NCBI RefSeq assembly: GCF_900177655.1
Contig: NZ_FXWK01000001.1
Span: 992,001-1,056,000 of the forward strand
Reading direction: 5' to 3'
Length of the DNA stretch: 64,000 nucleotides
Source: Devosia lucknowensis
GTDB lineage: Bacteria; Pseudomonadota; Alphaproteobacteria; Rhizobiales; Devosiaceae
How positions within the stretch are numbered: the stretch's first letter is position 1; each line of letters begins with the position of its first letter. The notes below the pieces were generated by a model, which worked only from the letters and a program-made list of their open reading frames with translations, ran no database searches and was not told the DNA's origin. Of this stretch, positions 1 to 9,150 are shown one piece after another. Position numbers and translations under genes: made by a program.

Positions 1-263
1 GTATCCTCGACCTCAACCTGCGCGAAAAAGTGGTGCTCTATCCGCTTATCGTGCTGACCGTGGTCTTCGGCTTCTATCCGGCCCCGATCCTCGATACGAC
101 CGCCGCCGCGGTCGACAATCTGGTCGCGCATTATTCCGAGAGCACGGGCCGCAATCCGGCCGTGGATCTCGCTGACGAACGCGCCCCCCTCGTATACGTC
201 GCGCCTGCCGAAGGCGCGGCCCAGCCGGCCGAAGACCACGCGGCCGAGCCCGCTGCGCATTAG
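1..263 (+). CDS. nuoM: NADH-quinone oxidoreductase subunit M, 3' end (partial)
   Basis: This is the C-terminal tail of a proton-pumping membrane subunit of respiratory complex I, cut by the left edge of the window; the frame is open from base 3 to the stop at 261-263. The visible part has one hydrophobic segment (VVLYPLIVLTVVFGFYPAPI), which fits the last helix of NuoM, then a polar Ala/Glu/Pro-rich tail. The identity rests mainly on position: nuoN follows after 9 nt, as in the nuo operon. An internal GTG at 30 is not the true start. Confidence 0.85.
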   Translation, partial: ILDLNLREKVVLYPLIVLTVVFGFYPAPILDTTAAAVDNLVAHYSESTGRNPAVDLADERAPLVYVAPAEGAAQPAEDHAAEPAAH

Positions 264-272
264 GAGCCTCAA

Positions 273-1718
273 GTGAACTCTGACGTTACCGATTTCGCGA
301 GCCTGGCTCCCGCCTATCCCGAAATGCTCATGGCGGTGGGCGTAGTCGTCCTCCTGCTCGTGGGCATCGTGCTCAACAAGGAGCGCTCGCTCCTGGTCAC
401 CTGGCTCTCGGTCGGGCTCCTGGTCGCGACTGGCCTTGTGGTTCTACTGCAGCCGGCAGATGGCGTGGTCTTCAACGGACTTTTCATTGCCGACAGTTTC
501 GGCCGTTTCATGAAGATTCTCGTTCTCGGCGGCGCCGGCCTGGCCCTGATCCTCAGCCTTTCCAATGCCGAGGAGAACGGCGTCCACAAATACGAGTATT
601 CCGTCCTCGCGCTTCTCGCTACGCTCGGCATGATGGTCATGGTTTCGGCCAACGATCTCATGAGCCTCTATGTCGGTCTCGAGCTCCAGTCCCTGGCGCT
701 TTACGTCATGGCTGCCATCAAGCGTGACGACGCACGCGCCTCGGAAGCCGGTCTCAAATATTTCGTGCTCGGCGCACTCTCCTCGGGCCTGCTGCTCTAC
801 GGTGCATCGCTGATCTACGGCTTTACCGGCCACACGAACCTGCAGGAAATCGTCGTTGCCATCGCCAATGAGGGCCGCTCCGTCGGTCTGATCTTCGGCC
901 TGGTCTTCCTCCTGGCCGGCGTTGCCTTCAAGATTTCGGCCGTGCCGTTCCACATGTGGACGCCCGACGTCTACGAAGGCGCACCGACCCCGGTCACTGC
1001 CTTCTTCGCCATGGCTCCCAAGGTCGCGGCGATGACGCTGATGATCCGGCTGGTCATGGATACCTTCTCGCCCATCACGTCCGATTGGCAGCAGGTTGTG
1101 ATCTTCCTCTCGATCGCCTCCATGGTATTGGCGGCCTTTGCTGCCATCGGCCAGAAGTCGCTCAAGCGCCTGATTGCCTATTCGTCGATCGGCCACGTCG
1201 GATTTGCGCTTGTCGGCCTCTCGTCCGGTACCCAGGTCGGCGTCGAAGGCGTCGCCATCTACATGGCCATCTACGTTGCCATGACCGTCGGGCTTTTCGC
1301 CTGCCTGCTCTCGTTCCGCACGGAAGCTGGCTATGTCGAGAACATCGACGACCTTGCTGGCGCGGCGCAGAGCCGTCCCTTTGTGGCCGCCGTCATGGCA
1401 ATACTGATGTTCTCGCTGATCGGCTTGCCGCCGCTGGCTGGATTCTTTGCCAAGTGGCACGTCTTCCTCGCGGCCATCGAGGCGAACCTCTACGTTCTCT
1501 CGGTGATCGGCGTCCTGGCCTCCGCGATTAGCGCCTTCTACTACCTGCGCGTGGTCAAGGTGATGTTCTTCGATGCGCCCGTGAAGCAGTTCGCTGCAGT
1601 CCCTGGTGAGCTCAACATCATCATGGGTGTTAGCGGCTTCCTTGTCGTCACCTACTACTTCACCGTCGGCAACCCGCTCGCCAGCTGGGCGCATATTGCG
1701 GCCGGAAGCCTGTTCTAG
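273..1718 (+). CDS. nuoN: NADH-quinone oxidoreductase subunit N
   Basis: NuoN is an antiporter-like proton-translocating subunit in the membrane arm of complex I. The 481-residue product is hydrophobic throughout, with about 14 predicted helices and the usual family length. It carries the conserved central stretch GVAFKISAVPFHMWTPDVYEGAP, whose lysine and histidine lie on the proton path, and the loop lysine in KRLIAYSSIGH. I chose the GTG at 273 because AGGAG precedes it and it sits 9 nt after nuoM. It is the last gene of the operon, and birA abuts its stop codon directly. Confidence 0.96.
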   Translation: MNSDVTDFASLAPAYPEMLMAVGVVVLLLVGIVLNKERSLLVTWLSVGLLVATGLVVLLQPADGVVFNGLFIADSFGRFMKILVLGGAGLALILSLSNAEENGVHKYEYSVLALLATLGMMVMVSANDLMSLYVGLELQSLALYVMAAIKRDDARASEAGLKYFVLGALSSGLLLYGASLIYGFTGHTNLQEIVVAIANEGRSVGLIFGLVFLLAGVAFKISAVPFHMWTPDVYEGAPTPVTAFFAMAPKVAAMTLMIRLVMDTFSPITSDWQQVVIFLSIASMVLAAFAAIGQKSLKRLIAYSSIGHVGFALVGLSSGTQVGVEGVAIYMAIYVAMTVGLFACLLSFRTEAGYVENIDDLAGAAQSRPFVAAVMAILMFSLIGLPPLAGFFAKWHVFLAAIEANLYVLSVIGVLASAISAFYYLRVVKVMFFDAPVKQFAAVPGELNIIMGVSGFLVVTYYFTVGNPLASWAHIAAGSLF

Positions 1719-2549
1719 GTGTCGCAGTTCGTCCTCGGACCCAAGGCTCGCGACGCCGGCTACCGGGTTGCGGGCTTTGACGCTATCGGCTCCACCAATA
1801 GCGAGGCGCTTGACGCTGTCCGGTCTGGTGATCCGGGCGGCATCTGGTTTGCTGCGGCGCACCAGACGGCAGGTCGCGGTCGGCGCGGCCGCCAATGGCA
1901 CAGCGTGCCGGGAAACCTCGCCGCCAGCCTGCTGATCGTTCCCGATGCGTCGCCTGATGTCATCGCGACACTGGGCTTCGTGGCCGGTGTTGCGCTCAAC
2001 CGGGCCTTGGCGTCGGTGCTTCCACAGGGCGTTTTCCGCATCGGTATTGATGGTGCGGACGGGGCCGACGGGCGCTCGCGCATCGCGCTCAAATGGCCAA
2101 ATGACGTCCTCGCCGATGGTGCCAAGCTCTCGGGCATCCTGCTCGAATCGACCAAGACGCCCGATGGTCGGACGGCCATCGTCATTGGCTGCGGCGTCAA
2201 TGTTGTTGCGGCGCCCGCCGATACGCCCTATCCAGCGACATCGCTACGCGCACTCGGGGTCGATCGCTCGGCCGAGATTGTGTTCGAGGCGCTTTCTGAT
2301 GCCTGGGTCGAAGTGTTCGGCCTTTGGGATGACGGGCGCGGCGTGTCTGCCGTGCTCGATATCTGGCGCGGCTCTGCCGCCGGTATCGGTGCACCCGTGG
2401 CCATCAGTCAGGATGGTGTGGTTCGCCGCGGCATTTTTGAAACCATCGACTCCTCGGGCCGGTTGATTATTCGCGACGACGATGGCGCGCGACATCCGAT
2501 CACGGCAGGCGATGTGCATTTTGGGGCAACGGCCAGCGCCCGAAGCTGA
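1719..2549 (+). CDS. birA: Biotin--[acetyl-CoA-carboxylase] ligase
   Basis: This enzyme activates biotin with ATP and attaches it to the carrier protein of acetyl-CoA carboxylase. The 276 residues form a class I ligase without an N-terminal DNA-binding helix-turn-helix, so it is not a BirA-type repressor. The visible motifs are the biotin/AMP-binding stretch GRGRRGRQWHS, the KWPNDVL segment with the ligase lysine region, and the glycine-rich SGILLES strand. The GTG start follows the nuoN stop with no gap, so translation is probably coupled to nuoN. The nuoN-birA-rnj order is typical of Hyphomicrobiales. Confidence 0.93.
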   Translation: MSQFVLGPKARDAGYRVAGFDAIGSTNSEALDAVRSGDPGGIWFAAAHQTAGRGRRGRQWHSVPGNLAASLLIVPDASPDVIATLGFVAGVALNRALASVLPQGVFRIGIDGADGADGRSRIALKWPNDVLADGAKLSGILLESTKTPDGRTAIVIGCGVNVVAAPADTPYPATSLRALGVDRSAEIVFEALSDAWVEVFGLWDDGRGVSAVLDIWRGSAAGIGAPVAISQDGVVRRGIFETIDSSGRLIIRDDDGARHPITAGDVHFGATASARS

Positions 2550-2623
2550 CCATAACGAGAGGGAAGCGACCGGCGACCATAGATCGCCCGGCGTCAGCCC
2601 GGACATAAGGAATAAAAAGACCC

Positions 2624-4297
2624 ATGGCTAAGAACCAAAGGGATGAACTCGTCTTCGTGCCGCTTGGCGGCGTCGGCGAAATAGGCATGAACATGGCCGC
2701 CTACGGCTTCGGCCCGGCCAATCGGCGCAAGTGGATCGTGGTCGATTGTGGCGTCAGCTTCGGCGGCCCCGACCTGCCGGGCATCGAGCTGATCATGGCC
2801 AATCCCGAATTCCTCGAGGAAAACGCCGACGACGTGCTGGCGCTGATTCTCACCCATAGCCACGAAGACCATTACGGCGCCGTGCTCGACCTCTGGCCCG
2901 TCTTCGACAAGCCTGTTTACGCAACCCCCTTCACCGCTGCCATGCTGGCCGCCAAGCGGGCAGGGGATGGCATCGTCGAAAACGTCGACGTCACCATCAT
3001 GCGCCCGGGCAAGCCCTTTACGGTCGGCCCCTTCACTATCGAGCCGATCAACGTCGCCCACTCGATCCCCGAATCGAATGCCTTGCTGATTACCACCCCG
3101 GTTGGTCGCGCTCTCCACACCGGTGACTGGAAGCTCGATCCCACTCCGACCATGGGTGCGCCCACCGATTTCGCGCGCATGGAGCGCATTGGCACTGAAA
3201 GCGATCTGCCGCTGGCGCTGATCTGCGATTCCACCAATGCGATGAAGGATGGGGAGAGCCCCAGCGAACAGGAAATCGGCGACAACCTCGCTGCCCTGAT
3301 CGCCGATGCTCCGCACCGCGTCGCTGTCACCACCTTCGCTTCCAATGTCGGGCGCGTCGTCTCCATCGTCAGGGCCGCGCACAAGGCCGGCCGCGAGGTC
3401 GTCCTGTCGGGCCGCTCGCTGCATCGCATCATGGGTATCGCCAGGGAGTTGGGCATGCTCGAAGGCCTGCCCACGCTCCACGATCAGGACATGTACAGGT
3501 CGGTGGCGCGCGACAAATGCGTGCTGATCTGCACCGGTAGCCAGGGCGAGGCTCGTGCCGCCATTGCCCGTATCGCCCGTGGCGAACACCCCGTGATCGA
3601 TCTCAATGCCGGCGACAGGATGATTTTCTCGTCCTGGGCTATCCCGGGCAATGAGCGTGAAGTCATCGATATCCAGAACCTTCTCATTGATCGCGGTATC
3701 GAGGTCATCACGGCCGGCGATGCCCTGGTGCATGTCACCGGCCATCCGCGTCGTGGCGAGCTGCAGAAGCTCTATTCCTGGGTCAAGCCCCAGGTTCTGG
3801 TGCCCGTCCACGGCGAAGCCATGCACCTTCAGGCCCATGCCCGGCTCGGTCGCGACTCGGGAATTCCCAATGTCTGCGAAGCCCGCAACGGCGACATGGT
3901 GCGCCTGTTCCCCGAGCCGATGGCTCACCCCGCCGAAGTGCGCACCGGCGAGCTGTATCTCGATGGACTCGTACTCTGCACGCCCGAGGAATCGGGGGTC
4001 AAGGGCCGGCGGCGCCTGTCGTTCGGCGGCATGATCATCGTCAGCCTCTGCGTCAATGGCGGCGGCCAGGTGGTCTCCGGGCCCGATATGATGATCGAGG
4101 GCCTTCCCGAAACGGACGACGAGTCGGTCTCCGATCTTATCGAGGACACCATCGCCGGTGTCATTAAGTCCATGCCGGCCAAGCGCCGCAGTGACACCGA
4201 GGTCCTCAATTCCGCGCTGTTCAAGGCCATCCGCAACGAAGTGAACGCGTTCTGGGGCAGGAAGCCCAACGTCTCGATCTTCGTGCACCGGGTCTAG
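2624..4297 (+). CDS. rnj: Ribonuclease J
   Basis: RNase J is a metallo-beta-lactamase/beta-CASP ribonuclease with endo- and 5'-3' exonuclease activity in mRNA and rRNA processing. The 557 residues match family length. The zinc motif HSHEDH lies at about residues 78-83, in the fold's HxHxDH position; LHTGDWKLD and the beta-CASP segments (CDSTNA, GRSLHRI, CTGSQGE, VTGHPRRGEL, VPVHGE) follow in the expected order. A 74-nt gap separates it from birA, and the start ATG has a GGAATAAAAAGA purine tract upstream. Enzymes of this group replace RNase E functions in part in alphaproteobacteria. Confidence 0.95.
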   Translation: MAKNQRDELVFVPLGGVGEIGMNMAAYGFGPANRRKWIVVDCGVSFGGPDLPGIELIMANPEFLEENADDVLALILTHSHEDHYGAVLDLWPVFDKPVYATPFTAAMLAAKRAGDGIVENVDVTIMRPGKPFTVGPFTIEPINVAHSIPESNALLITTPVGRALHTGDWKLDPTPTMGAPTDFARMERIGTESDLPLALICDSTNAMKDGESPSEQEIGDNLAALIADAPHRVAVTTFASNVGRVVSIVRAAHKAGREVVLSGRSLHRIMGIARELGMLEGLPTLHDQDMYRSVARDKCVLICTGSQGEARAAIARIARGEHPVIDLNAGDRMIFSSWAIPGNEREVIDIQNLLIDRGIEVITAGDALVHVTGHPRRGELQKLYSWVKPQVLVPVHGEAMHLQAHARLGRDSGIPNVCEARNGDMVRLFPEPMAHPAEVRTGELYLDGLVLCTPEESGVKGRRRLSFGGMIIVSLCVNGGGQVVSGPDMMIEGLPETDDESVSDLIEDTIAGVIKSMPAKRRSDTEVLNSALFKAIRNEVNAFWGRKPNVSIFVHRV

Positions 4298-4449
4298 CAC
4301 GGCGCCGCGCCACCCGGAATTTTCCGGGATGGCGCAGACATGTCCACAGGCAGGCTAAAAATCCCGATTATCTGCTTGTGGTTATGAAAGACGTTTGCTA
4401 CATCCCCACTCGCTTCGGGGCTCTGGCGCCGAAGCTTCTACCACACAGT

Positions 4450-4534
4450 GCGGTCGTGGCGGAATTGGTAGACGCGCAGCGTTGAGGTCGCTGTGCCGCG
4501 AGGCGTGGAAGTTCGAGTCTTCTCGACCGCACCA
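4450..4534 (+). tRNA. tRNA-Leu (anticodon GAG)
   Basis: The acceptor stem GCGGTCG pairs with CGACCGC and an encoded ACCA follows. The anticodon arm is CAGCG-TTGAGGT-CGCTG, which puts GAG at positions 34-36 and reads CUC/CUU leucine codons. A long variable arm (tgccgcgaggcgtg) and the T arm with GTTCGAGTC complete a class II tRNA of 85 nt. A strong terminator follows 20 nt later, so it is a single-gene unit. Confidence 0.95.
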
Positions 4535-4553
4535 GTCACTCCGGTGACGAAAC

Positions 4554-4580
4554 AAAAAGCTGCCGCAAGGCGGCTTTTTT
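4554..4580 (+). terminator. Rho-independent terminator of tRNA-Leu
   Basis: AAAAAGC-T-GCC pairs with GGC-G-GCTTTTT around a GCAA tetraloop and ends in six T. The A and T tracts on both sides mean it could also work for transcripts from the right. Confidence 0.85.
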
Positions 4581-4632
4581 GTTGTCTGCGCTTTGGGCCG
4601 CGGGCCTGTCCGACCCGCGACCACCGTGCCCC

Positions 4633-5052
4633 TCACGCAGGTGTCAGTTCGAACACCGGGATGGTCCGGCTCGTCTTCTTTTCGTATTCCGCGAACTGCG
4701 GATAAAGCCCGGCCTGATGAGCGTAGATGCGGTCGCGCTCTTCGCCCTCGACGACCCGGGCCGCCACCGGCACGCGCCGAATCGTCGTGCCGTCACCCAC
4801 GGAGATCGCCGCGTCCGAGTTCGCCACGAGGTTATGAAACCAGTCCGGATTGTGCTCGTCCCCGCCCTTGGACGCGAAGATGTAGTACGGGCCGTCCCCC
4901 TCGCGCAGATACATCAGCGGCAGGGTGCGCTCGATGCCGGATTTGGCGCCCACCGAATGCAGCAGTAGCACCGGCGCATTCTTGAAATAGCCGCCGGGCT
5001 TCCCCTTGGTGGCGTTGAAGTCGGCAATCACCTGGGCATTGAAGTCGGACAT
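4633..5052 (-). CDS. Deazaflavin-dependent nitroreductase family protein (Ddn/DUF385-like)
   Basis: The protein is a small split-beta-barrel flavin-binding type of about 139 residues. Characteristic parts are the N-terminal FNAQVIADFNATKGKPGGYFKNAPVLLLHSVGAKSGIERTLPL region and YIFASKGGDEHNPDWFHNLVAN, which match the TIGR00026/F420H2-dependent quinone reductase family. I start it at 5052, where AAGGAGACAGTTCC gives a clear ribosome site; the frame stays open 22 codons further upstream without one. Actinobacterial members use F420, but whether this organism makes F420 is not visible here, so the cofactor is uncertain. It stands alone, with the next minus-strand gene ending 72 nt upstream of its start. 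Confidence 0.8.
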   Translation of the reverse strand: MSDFNAQVIADFNATKGKPGGYFKNAPVLLLHSVGAKSGIERTLPLMYLREGDGPYYIFASKGGDEHNPDWFHNLVANSDAAISVGDGTTIRRVPVAARVVEGEERDRIYAHQAGLYPQFAEYEKKTSRTIPVFELTPA

Positions 5053-5124
5053 GGAACTGTCTCCTTGTGCAAGCGAGTATGTCACACCCGATATGGGAGC
5101 CGCTTTGAGATCCAACAATCGGCT

Positions 5125-5661
5125 CTACGCAGCAAACTTTCGCGTCACCGCAATCTTGGGCACCTTGAACCCCATGGCGATCCACGCTGCGAGCAGCTTT
5201 GCGTAGAAGCCCGCCGTAGTCATGGCGCCAGCGGGCAATGATGCGTCGAGCGTCGTGCCCTCGTCCACGTCACCCGTCTGCGTACGGATCTGCATCGGCG
5301 GGCGCTTATCCTCCGGCCACAGGCTGGCGAACAAGCTCACCCAGTGTCCGCCCGAAAATTCGGTAAAAACCGGCGTGCTGCAGCATGTCGTCAGCACCCG
5401 ACGAGTGGGCGAAGTTTCCGATAGTCGAAATTCGGCAAGGCTGTCGGTTCCGTCGGGAAAGCCGACCATGTCTTTCCGGTACAGCACATAGGGCACGCCG
5501 CCGCTCGCGCTTGTCATGGCTCTCGCAATGGGCACGGATGCCAGGCGTCGTGCCGCTTCCCGACACGACCGGCAGTGGCATTCCGCCGTGATGAATGGCT
5601 TTCCGGTCACCTCCACATGAAACTGGCCGCATGCGCATGTGAGCGTGTTTCTGGTGGTCAT
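5125..5661 (-). CDS. GFA/CENP-V domain protein
   Basis: GFA domains bind zinc through clustered cysteines; the family includes glutathione-dependent formaldehyde-activating enzyme, but most members have no known substrate. The 178 residues show the first cysteine pair in LTCACGQFHVEV, the CHCRSCR cluster about 20 residues later, and the TTCCSTPVF cluster in the second half. I start it at the ATG at 5661, preceded by GAGGAGA; the open frame continues to 5784 without a better site. The C-terminal third (AGFYAKLLAAWIAMGFKVPKI) is typical of the longer DUF6151-like members. Its role here is unknown. Confidence 0.75.
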   Translation of the reverse strand: MTTRNTLTCACGQFHVEVTGKPFITAECHCRSCREAARRLASVPIARAMTSASGGVPYVLYRKDMVGFPDGTDSLAEFRLSETSPTRRVLTTCCSTPVFTEFSGGHWVSLFASLWPEDKRPPMQIRTQTGDVDEGTTLDASLPAGAMTTAGFYAKLLAAWIAMGFKVPKIAVTRKFAA

Positions 5662-5777
5662 CGTGGATTGGTCTCCTCGGCAAATCGTGTCGCTGAAGCG
5701 ACGGGTGGTCAATGCTGTTTTCGACACCCGCTCGAGGGTCGGGGCGAAAAATGCGCCCGCATGCCGGAACTTTTGGA

Positions 5778-5817
5778 GTGTCACAGGTTCGTCACCGAAC
5801 CTTCAAGTGAACGTCAA
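5778..5817 (+). promoter_or_regulatory. Candidate Pho box upstream of ugpB
   Basis: Four 7-nt units occur every 11 bp: GTGTCAC (5778), TCGTCAC (5789), CCTTCAA (5800) and ACGTCAA (5811), each separated by 4 nt. PhoB binds CTGTCAT-like 7-mers with exactly this 11-bp period, and the core GTCA recurs in three of the four. It lies 180 bp before ugpB, an operon known to be phosphate-controlled in rhizobia. The rest of the 5662-5996 intergenic region holds no gene that I can see. Confidence 0.6.
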
Positions 5818-5996
5818 GCAAGCTCACTAGACGGGGCGGGCAGGTCGAGGGCCCCTGGGGGCGGGCGGTCTGTGCGCCGCAGCTTTCGGATATTTTCGAT
5901 CGCTTTCGACCCTTTGGCGGGCGCTCATAAAAAACACGGTCTGGCAGGACTTGGGCGGCCCCCTCGGGGCGCGCACCAAGCCGTTGGGAGACAAGC

Positions 5997-7322
5997 ATGA
6001 AGACTCTGAATCGCGTGGGCCTCGTCGCCCTTTCGCTGGCCCTTTCCACCTCGGTCGCGCTTGCGCAAACCGAGGTCACCTGGTGGCACGCCATGGGTGG
6101 CGAGCTCGGCACCAAGCTTGAAGAAGTGGCTGCCGGCTTCAATGCATCGCAGTCCGACTATGTCGTGACCCCGGTGTTCAAGGGCTCCTATGCCGAAACC
6201 CTCACCGCTGCCATTGCAGCGTTTCGCGCCAACGAGCAGCCGGCCATCGTCCAGGTGTTCGAAGTTGGTACCGGCACGATGATGGCAGCCAAGGGCGCCG
6301 TCTATCCGGTCTACCAGCTGATGGCCGACAACAATCAGCCATGGGATCCGGCGAGCTTCCTTGCGCCCGTCACCGGCTACTACTCGGATCCCGAGGGCAA
6401 CATTCTTTCGCTTCCATTCAACTCGTCCACGCCGATCATGTACTACAACAAGGACGTGTTCGAAGCGGCCGGTCTTGATCCCGAAGTCGCGCCGAAGACA
6501 TGGGCCGAAGTCGAGAAGTTCTCGAGGCAGATCGTCGACTCCGGCGCCGCTTCCTGTGGCCTGACCACGGCCTGGGTCAGCTGGATCCAGACTGAAAACC
6601 TCTCCGCCCTGCACGATCTGCCCTATGGCACGCTGCAGAACGGCTTCGGTGGCCTCGGCACCGAATTCACCTTCAATGGTGAACTGCAGGCGCGTCACTG
6701 GGGCAACCTCGCTCAGTGGAGCAAGGATGGCCTGTTCAAGTACGGTGGTCCGGCCGGTGGTGCCGACGCTGCGCCGCTCTTCTATTCGGGTGAATGCGCC
6801 ATCTTCATGAATTCTTCGGCTGGACGTGCCGGCGTCATCGCCAATGCCACCGGCTTCGAAGTCGGCTTCGCGCCGCTTCCCTACTATGACGACGTCATCG
6901 CCGAACCCAAGAATTCGATCATCGGCGGCGCCACCCTTTGGGTGCTCAACGGCAAGTCGCCTGAGGAATATGCTGGCGCCGCGGCCTTCTTCAACTACCT
7001 CAGCCAGCCTGAAGTCCAGGCCGACTGGCACCAGTTCACTGGATACCTGCCGATTACCAATGCTGCCTTCGAGCTTGGCCAGGAGCAGGGATACTATGCG
7101 GAGAACCCCGGTTCCGACATCGCCATCGAGCAGATCACGCGCGGCACACCCTCGGAAAATTCCAAGGGCATCCGCTTCGGCAACCTGACCCAGGTCCGCG
7201 ACGTGATCGACCAGGAATTCGAAGCTGTCCTCGGTGGCCAGAAGAGCGCCCAGGAAGCCCTCGACTCCGCCGTTGCCCGCGGCAACGAGATCCTGCGCGA
7301 ATTCGAAACCGCCAACCAGTAA
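5997..7322 (+). CDS. ugpB: sn-Glycerol-3-phosphate ABC transporter, substrate-binding protein
   Basis: UgpB is the periplasmic receptor that delivers glycerol-3-phosphate or glycerophosphodiesters to UgpAEC. The 441-residue precursor has a Sec signal peptide with likely cleavage after the ALA at residue 23. The mature N terminus (TEVTWWHAMGGELG) and the internal PFNSSTPIMYYNKDVFEAAGLDP are close to the UgpB consensus. The start ATG follows GGGAGACAAGC. It leads a ugpB-ugpA-ugpE-ugpC operon, the usual rhizobial order, with a hairpin after it and a candidate Pho box before it, which suggests induction when phosphate is scarce. Confidence 0.93.
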   Translation: MKTLNRVGLVALSLALSTSVALAQTEVTWWHAMGGELGTKLEEVAAGFNASQSDYVVTPVFKGSYAETLTAAIAAFRANEQPAIVQVFEVGTGTMMAAKGAVYPVYQLMADNNQPWDPASFLAPVTGYYSDPEGNILSLPFNSSTPIMYYNKDVFEAAGLDPEVAPKTWAEVEKFSRQIVDSGAASCGLTTAWVSWIQTENLSALHDLPYGTLQNGFGGLGTEFTFNGELQARHWGNLAQWSKDGLFKYGGPAGGADAAPLFYSGECAIFMNSSAGRAGVIANATGFEVGFAPLPYYDDVIAEPKNSIIGGATLWVLNGKSPEEYAGAAAFFNYLSQPEVQADWHQFTGYLPITNAAFELGQEQGYYAENPGSDIAIEQITRGTPSENSKGIRFGNLTQVRDVIDQEFEAVLGGQKSAQEALDSAVARGNEILREFETANQ

Positions 7323-7336
7323 TCCCTGATCGACGG

Positions 7337-7359
7337 GCCCCGGAGTACATCTCCGGGGC
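7337..7359 (+). terminator. Intercistronic hairpin between ugpB and ugpA
   Basis: GCCCCGGAG pairs perfectly with CTCCGGGGC around the loop TACAT. There is no run of T directly after it. In binding-protein operons such a stem usually stabilises the upstream mRNA or terminates part of the transcripts, so that UgpB is made in excess over the permeases. Confidence 0.55.
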
Positions 7360-7409
7360 TTGTTGCCGTTTTCCGCCGCAGCGCTGCGTCTGCGCGTCGA
7401 GGACTTTTC

Positions 7410-8294
7410 ATGCAGACCAAGCGCACCATCTTCCCCAACAAGGGCTTGCCCTATTTGTTGCTGCTGCCGCAGCTGGCCATCACCCTCGTCTTCTTCATTT
7501 GGCCGGCACTGCAGGCGGCGAAGTCTTCATTCGAGCGCGAGGATCCCTTCGGTTTCCGTACGACCTTCATTTGGTTCGGCAACTACACCAAGTTGCTGGC
7601 CGATCCGATGTATCTCAACTCGCTCTGGCGCACCCTCGTTTTCGCCCTGCTGGTGACCGTCATCGCCATGAGCGTCTCGCTGGTTCTCGCCGTCGCCGTG
7701 AACCGCCTGATCCGCAGCGGCCGTGTCTACACCACCATGCTGGTCTGGCCCTACGCCGTGGCCCCCGTCGTTGCAGGCATTCTGTGGTGGTTCATGTTCA
7801 ATCCCTCCATCGGCATCCTGTCCTATGTTTTGCGCCAGCTTGGCATTGAGTGGAACCACCGCGTCAATGCCGATCAGGCCATGATCCTCATCGTGCTCGC
7901 TGCCAGCTGGAAGCAGATTTCCTACAACTTCCTGTTCTTCCTCGCCGGGTTGCAGGCGGTTCCGGCCTCGCTGAGCGAAGCCGCTGCCATCGACGGGGCA
8001 GGGCCCATGAAGCGCTTTTTCACGATCGTGCTGCCGCTTTTGTCCCCGACCACTTTTTTCCTTCTCATCGTCAACATCAACTACGCCATGTTCGATACGT
8101 TCGGCATTATTGATGCCACCACTTCGGGTGGCCCCAACCAGTCCACCAACATCCTCGTCTACAAGGTCTACGCCGATGGCTTTTTGGGCCTCAACATCGG
8201 TTCGTCGGCAGCCCAGTCCGTCCTGCTCATGCTGATCGTCATCGTCCTGACCGTCGTGCAGTTCCGCTATGTCGAACGGCGGGTGGAGTACTGA
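7410..8294 (+). CDS. ugpA: sn-Glycerol-3-phosphate ABC transporter, permease
   Basis: UgpA is one of the two inner-membrane permease subunits of the glycerol-3-phosphate importer. The 294 residues contain six predicted helices and the EAA loop ([27 protein letters not shown]) that contacts the ATPase. The N-terminal [29 protein letters not shown] is typical of UgpA. GAGG lies about 7 nt upstream of the ATG. ugpE follows after 2 nt. Confidence 0.94.
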   Translation: MQTKRTIFPNKGLPYLLLLPQLAITLVFFIWPALQAAKSSFEREDPFGFRTTFIWFGNYTKLLADPMYLNSLWRTLVFALLVTVIAMSVSLVLAVAVNRLIRSGRVYTTMLVWPYAVAPVVAGILWWFMFNPSIGILSYVLRQLGIEWNHRVNADQAMILIVLAASWKQISYNFLFFLAGLQAVPASLSEAAAIDGAGPMKRFFTIVLPLLSPTTFFLLIVNINYAMFDTFGIIDATTSGGPNQSTNILVYKVYADGFLGLNIGSSAAQSVLLMLIVIVLTVVQFRYVERRVEY

Positions 8295-8296
8295 CC

Positions 8297-9145
8297 ATGG
8301 TCGAAAACCGTCCCTGGCTGAACATCCTCACCCATATTGTCCTCATCGTCGGCGTCGCCGTCATAGCCTTCCCGGTCTACCTGGCCGTTATCGCCTCGAC
8401 ACATGACGGTGGCGCCTTCCTTCGCGGCGTCGTCCCGCTGCTGCCTGGCCCGCATTTCCTCGACAACTACGGCCAGATGCTGAGCCAGGGCATGTCGACG
8501 TCGGGCGCTCCGCCCTTGACGCTGATGCTGGCCAACTCGCTCCTCATGGCCATCCTCATCGCAGTGGCCAAGATCGCTATTTCGATCACCTCGGCCTATG
8601 CGATCGTCTACTTCCGCTTCCCATTCCGCACGCTGGCCTTTTGGATCATCTTCATCACCCTGATGCTGCCGGTCGAGGTGCGCATCATCCCGACGTTCAA
8701 GGTCGTGTCTGATCTGGGCCTGCTCAATTCCTATGCCGGTCTCACCATCCCGCTGATCGCATCGGCAACCGCCACGTTTCTGTTTCGCCAGTTTTTCCTT
8801 ACGGTCCCTGACGAGCTCATGGAGGCCGCGCGCGTCGACGGGGCAGGGCCGATGAAATTCTTCCGCGATATCCTTCTGCCCCTCTCGCGGACCAATATCG
8901 CGGCGCTCTTCGTCATCCTCTTCATCTACGGGTGGATGCAGTACCTCTGGCCCATGCTCGTCACCACCGACCCCAAATTCTACACCGTCGTTATGGGTAT
9001 CAAGCGCATGGCCGCCGTGGCCGACAGCGATCCGCAGTGGAATCTCGTCATGGCGGCCGTGGTCATGGCCATGCTGCCCCCCATCCTCGTGATCATCTTC
9101 ATGCAGCGCCTGTTCGTCAAAGGCCTGGTCGAAACGGAGAAATAA
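8297..9145 (+). CDS. ugpE: sn-Glycerol-3-phosphate ABC transporter, permease
   Basis: UgpE is the partner permease of UgpA. The 282 residues hold six predicted helices with the EAA loop [29 protein letters not shown]. The C-terminal half includes [28 protein letters not shown], a stretch typical of UgpE. It starts 2 nt after ugpA and ends 5 nt before ugpC, so the operon is tightly packed and very probably translated as a unit. Confidence 0.94.
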   Translation: MVENRPWLNILTHIVLIVGVAVIAFPVYLAVIASTHDGGAFLRGVVPLLPGPHFLDNYGQMLSQGMSTSGAPPLTLMLANSLLMAILIAVAKIAISITSAYAIVYFRFPFRTLAFWIIFITLMLPVEVRIIPTFKVVSDLGLLNSYAGLTIPLIASATATFLFRQFFLTVPDELMEAARVDGAGPMKFFRDILLPLSRTNIAALFVILFIYGWMQYLWPMLVTTDPKFYTVVMGIKRMAAVADSDPQWNLVMAAVVMAMLPPILVIIFMQRLFVKGLVETEK

Positions 9146-9150
9146 AAACA

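Noticed and set aside
444..1901. 485-residue open frame opposite nuoN
   Set aside because: It mirrors nuoN codon by codon in a GC-rich genome, has Arg/Asp/His-rich composition typical of antisense frames, and no ribosome site.
2594..4300. 568-residue open frame opposite rnj
   Set aside because: Antisense shadow of RNase J with no recognisable domain.
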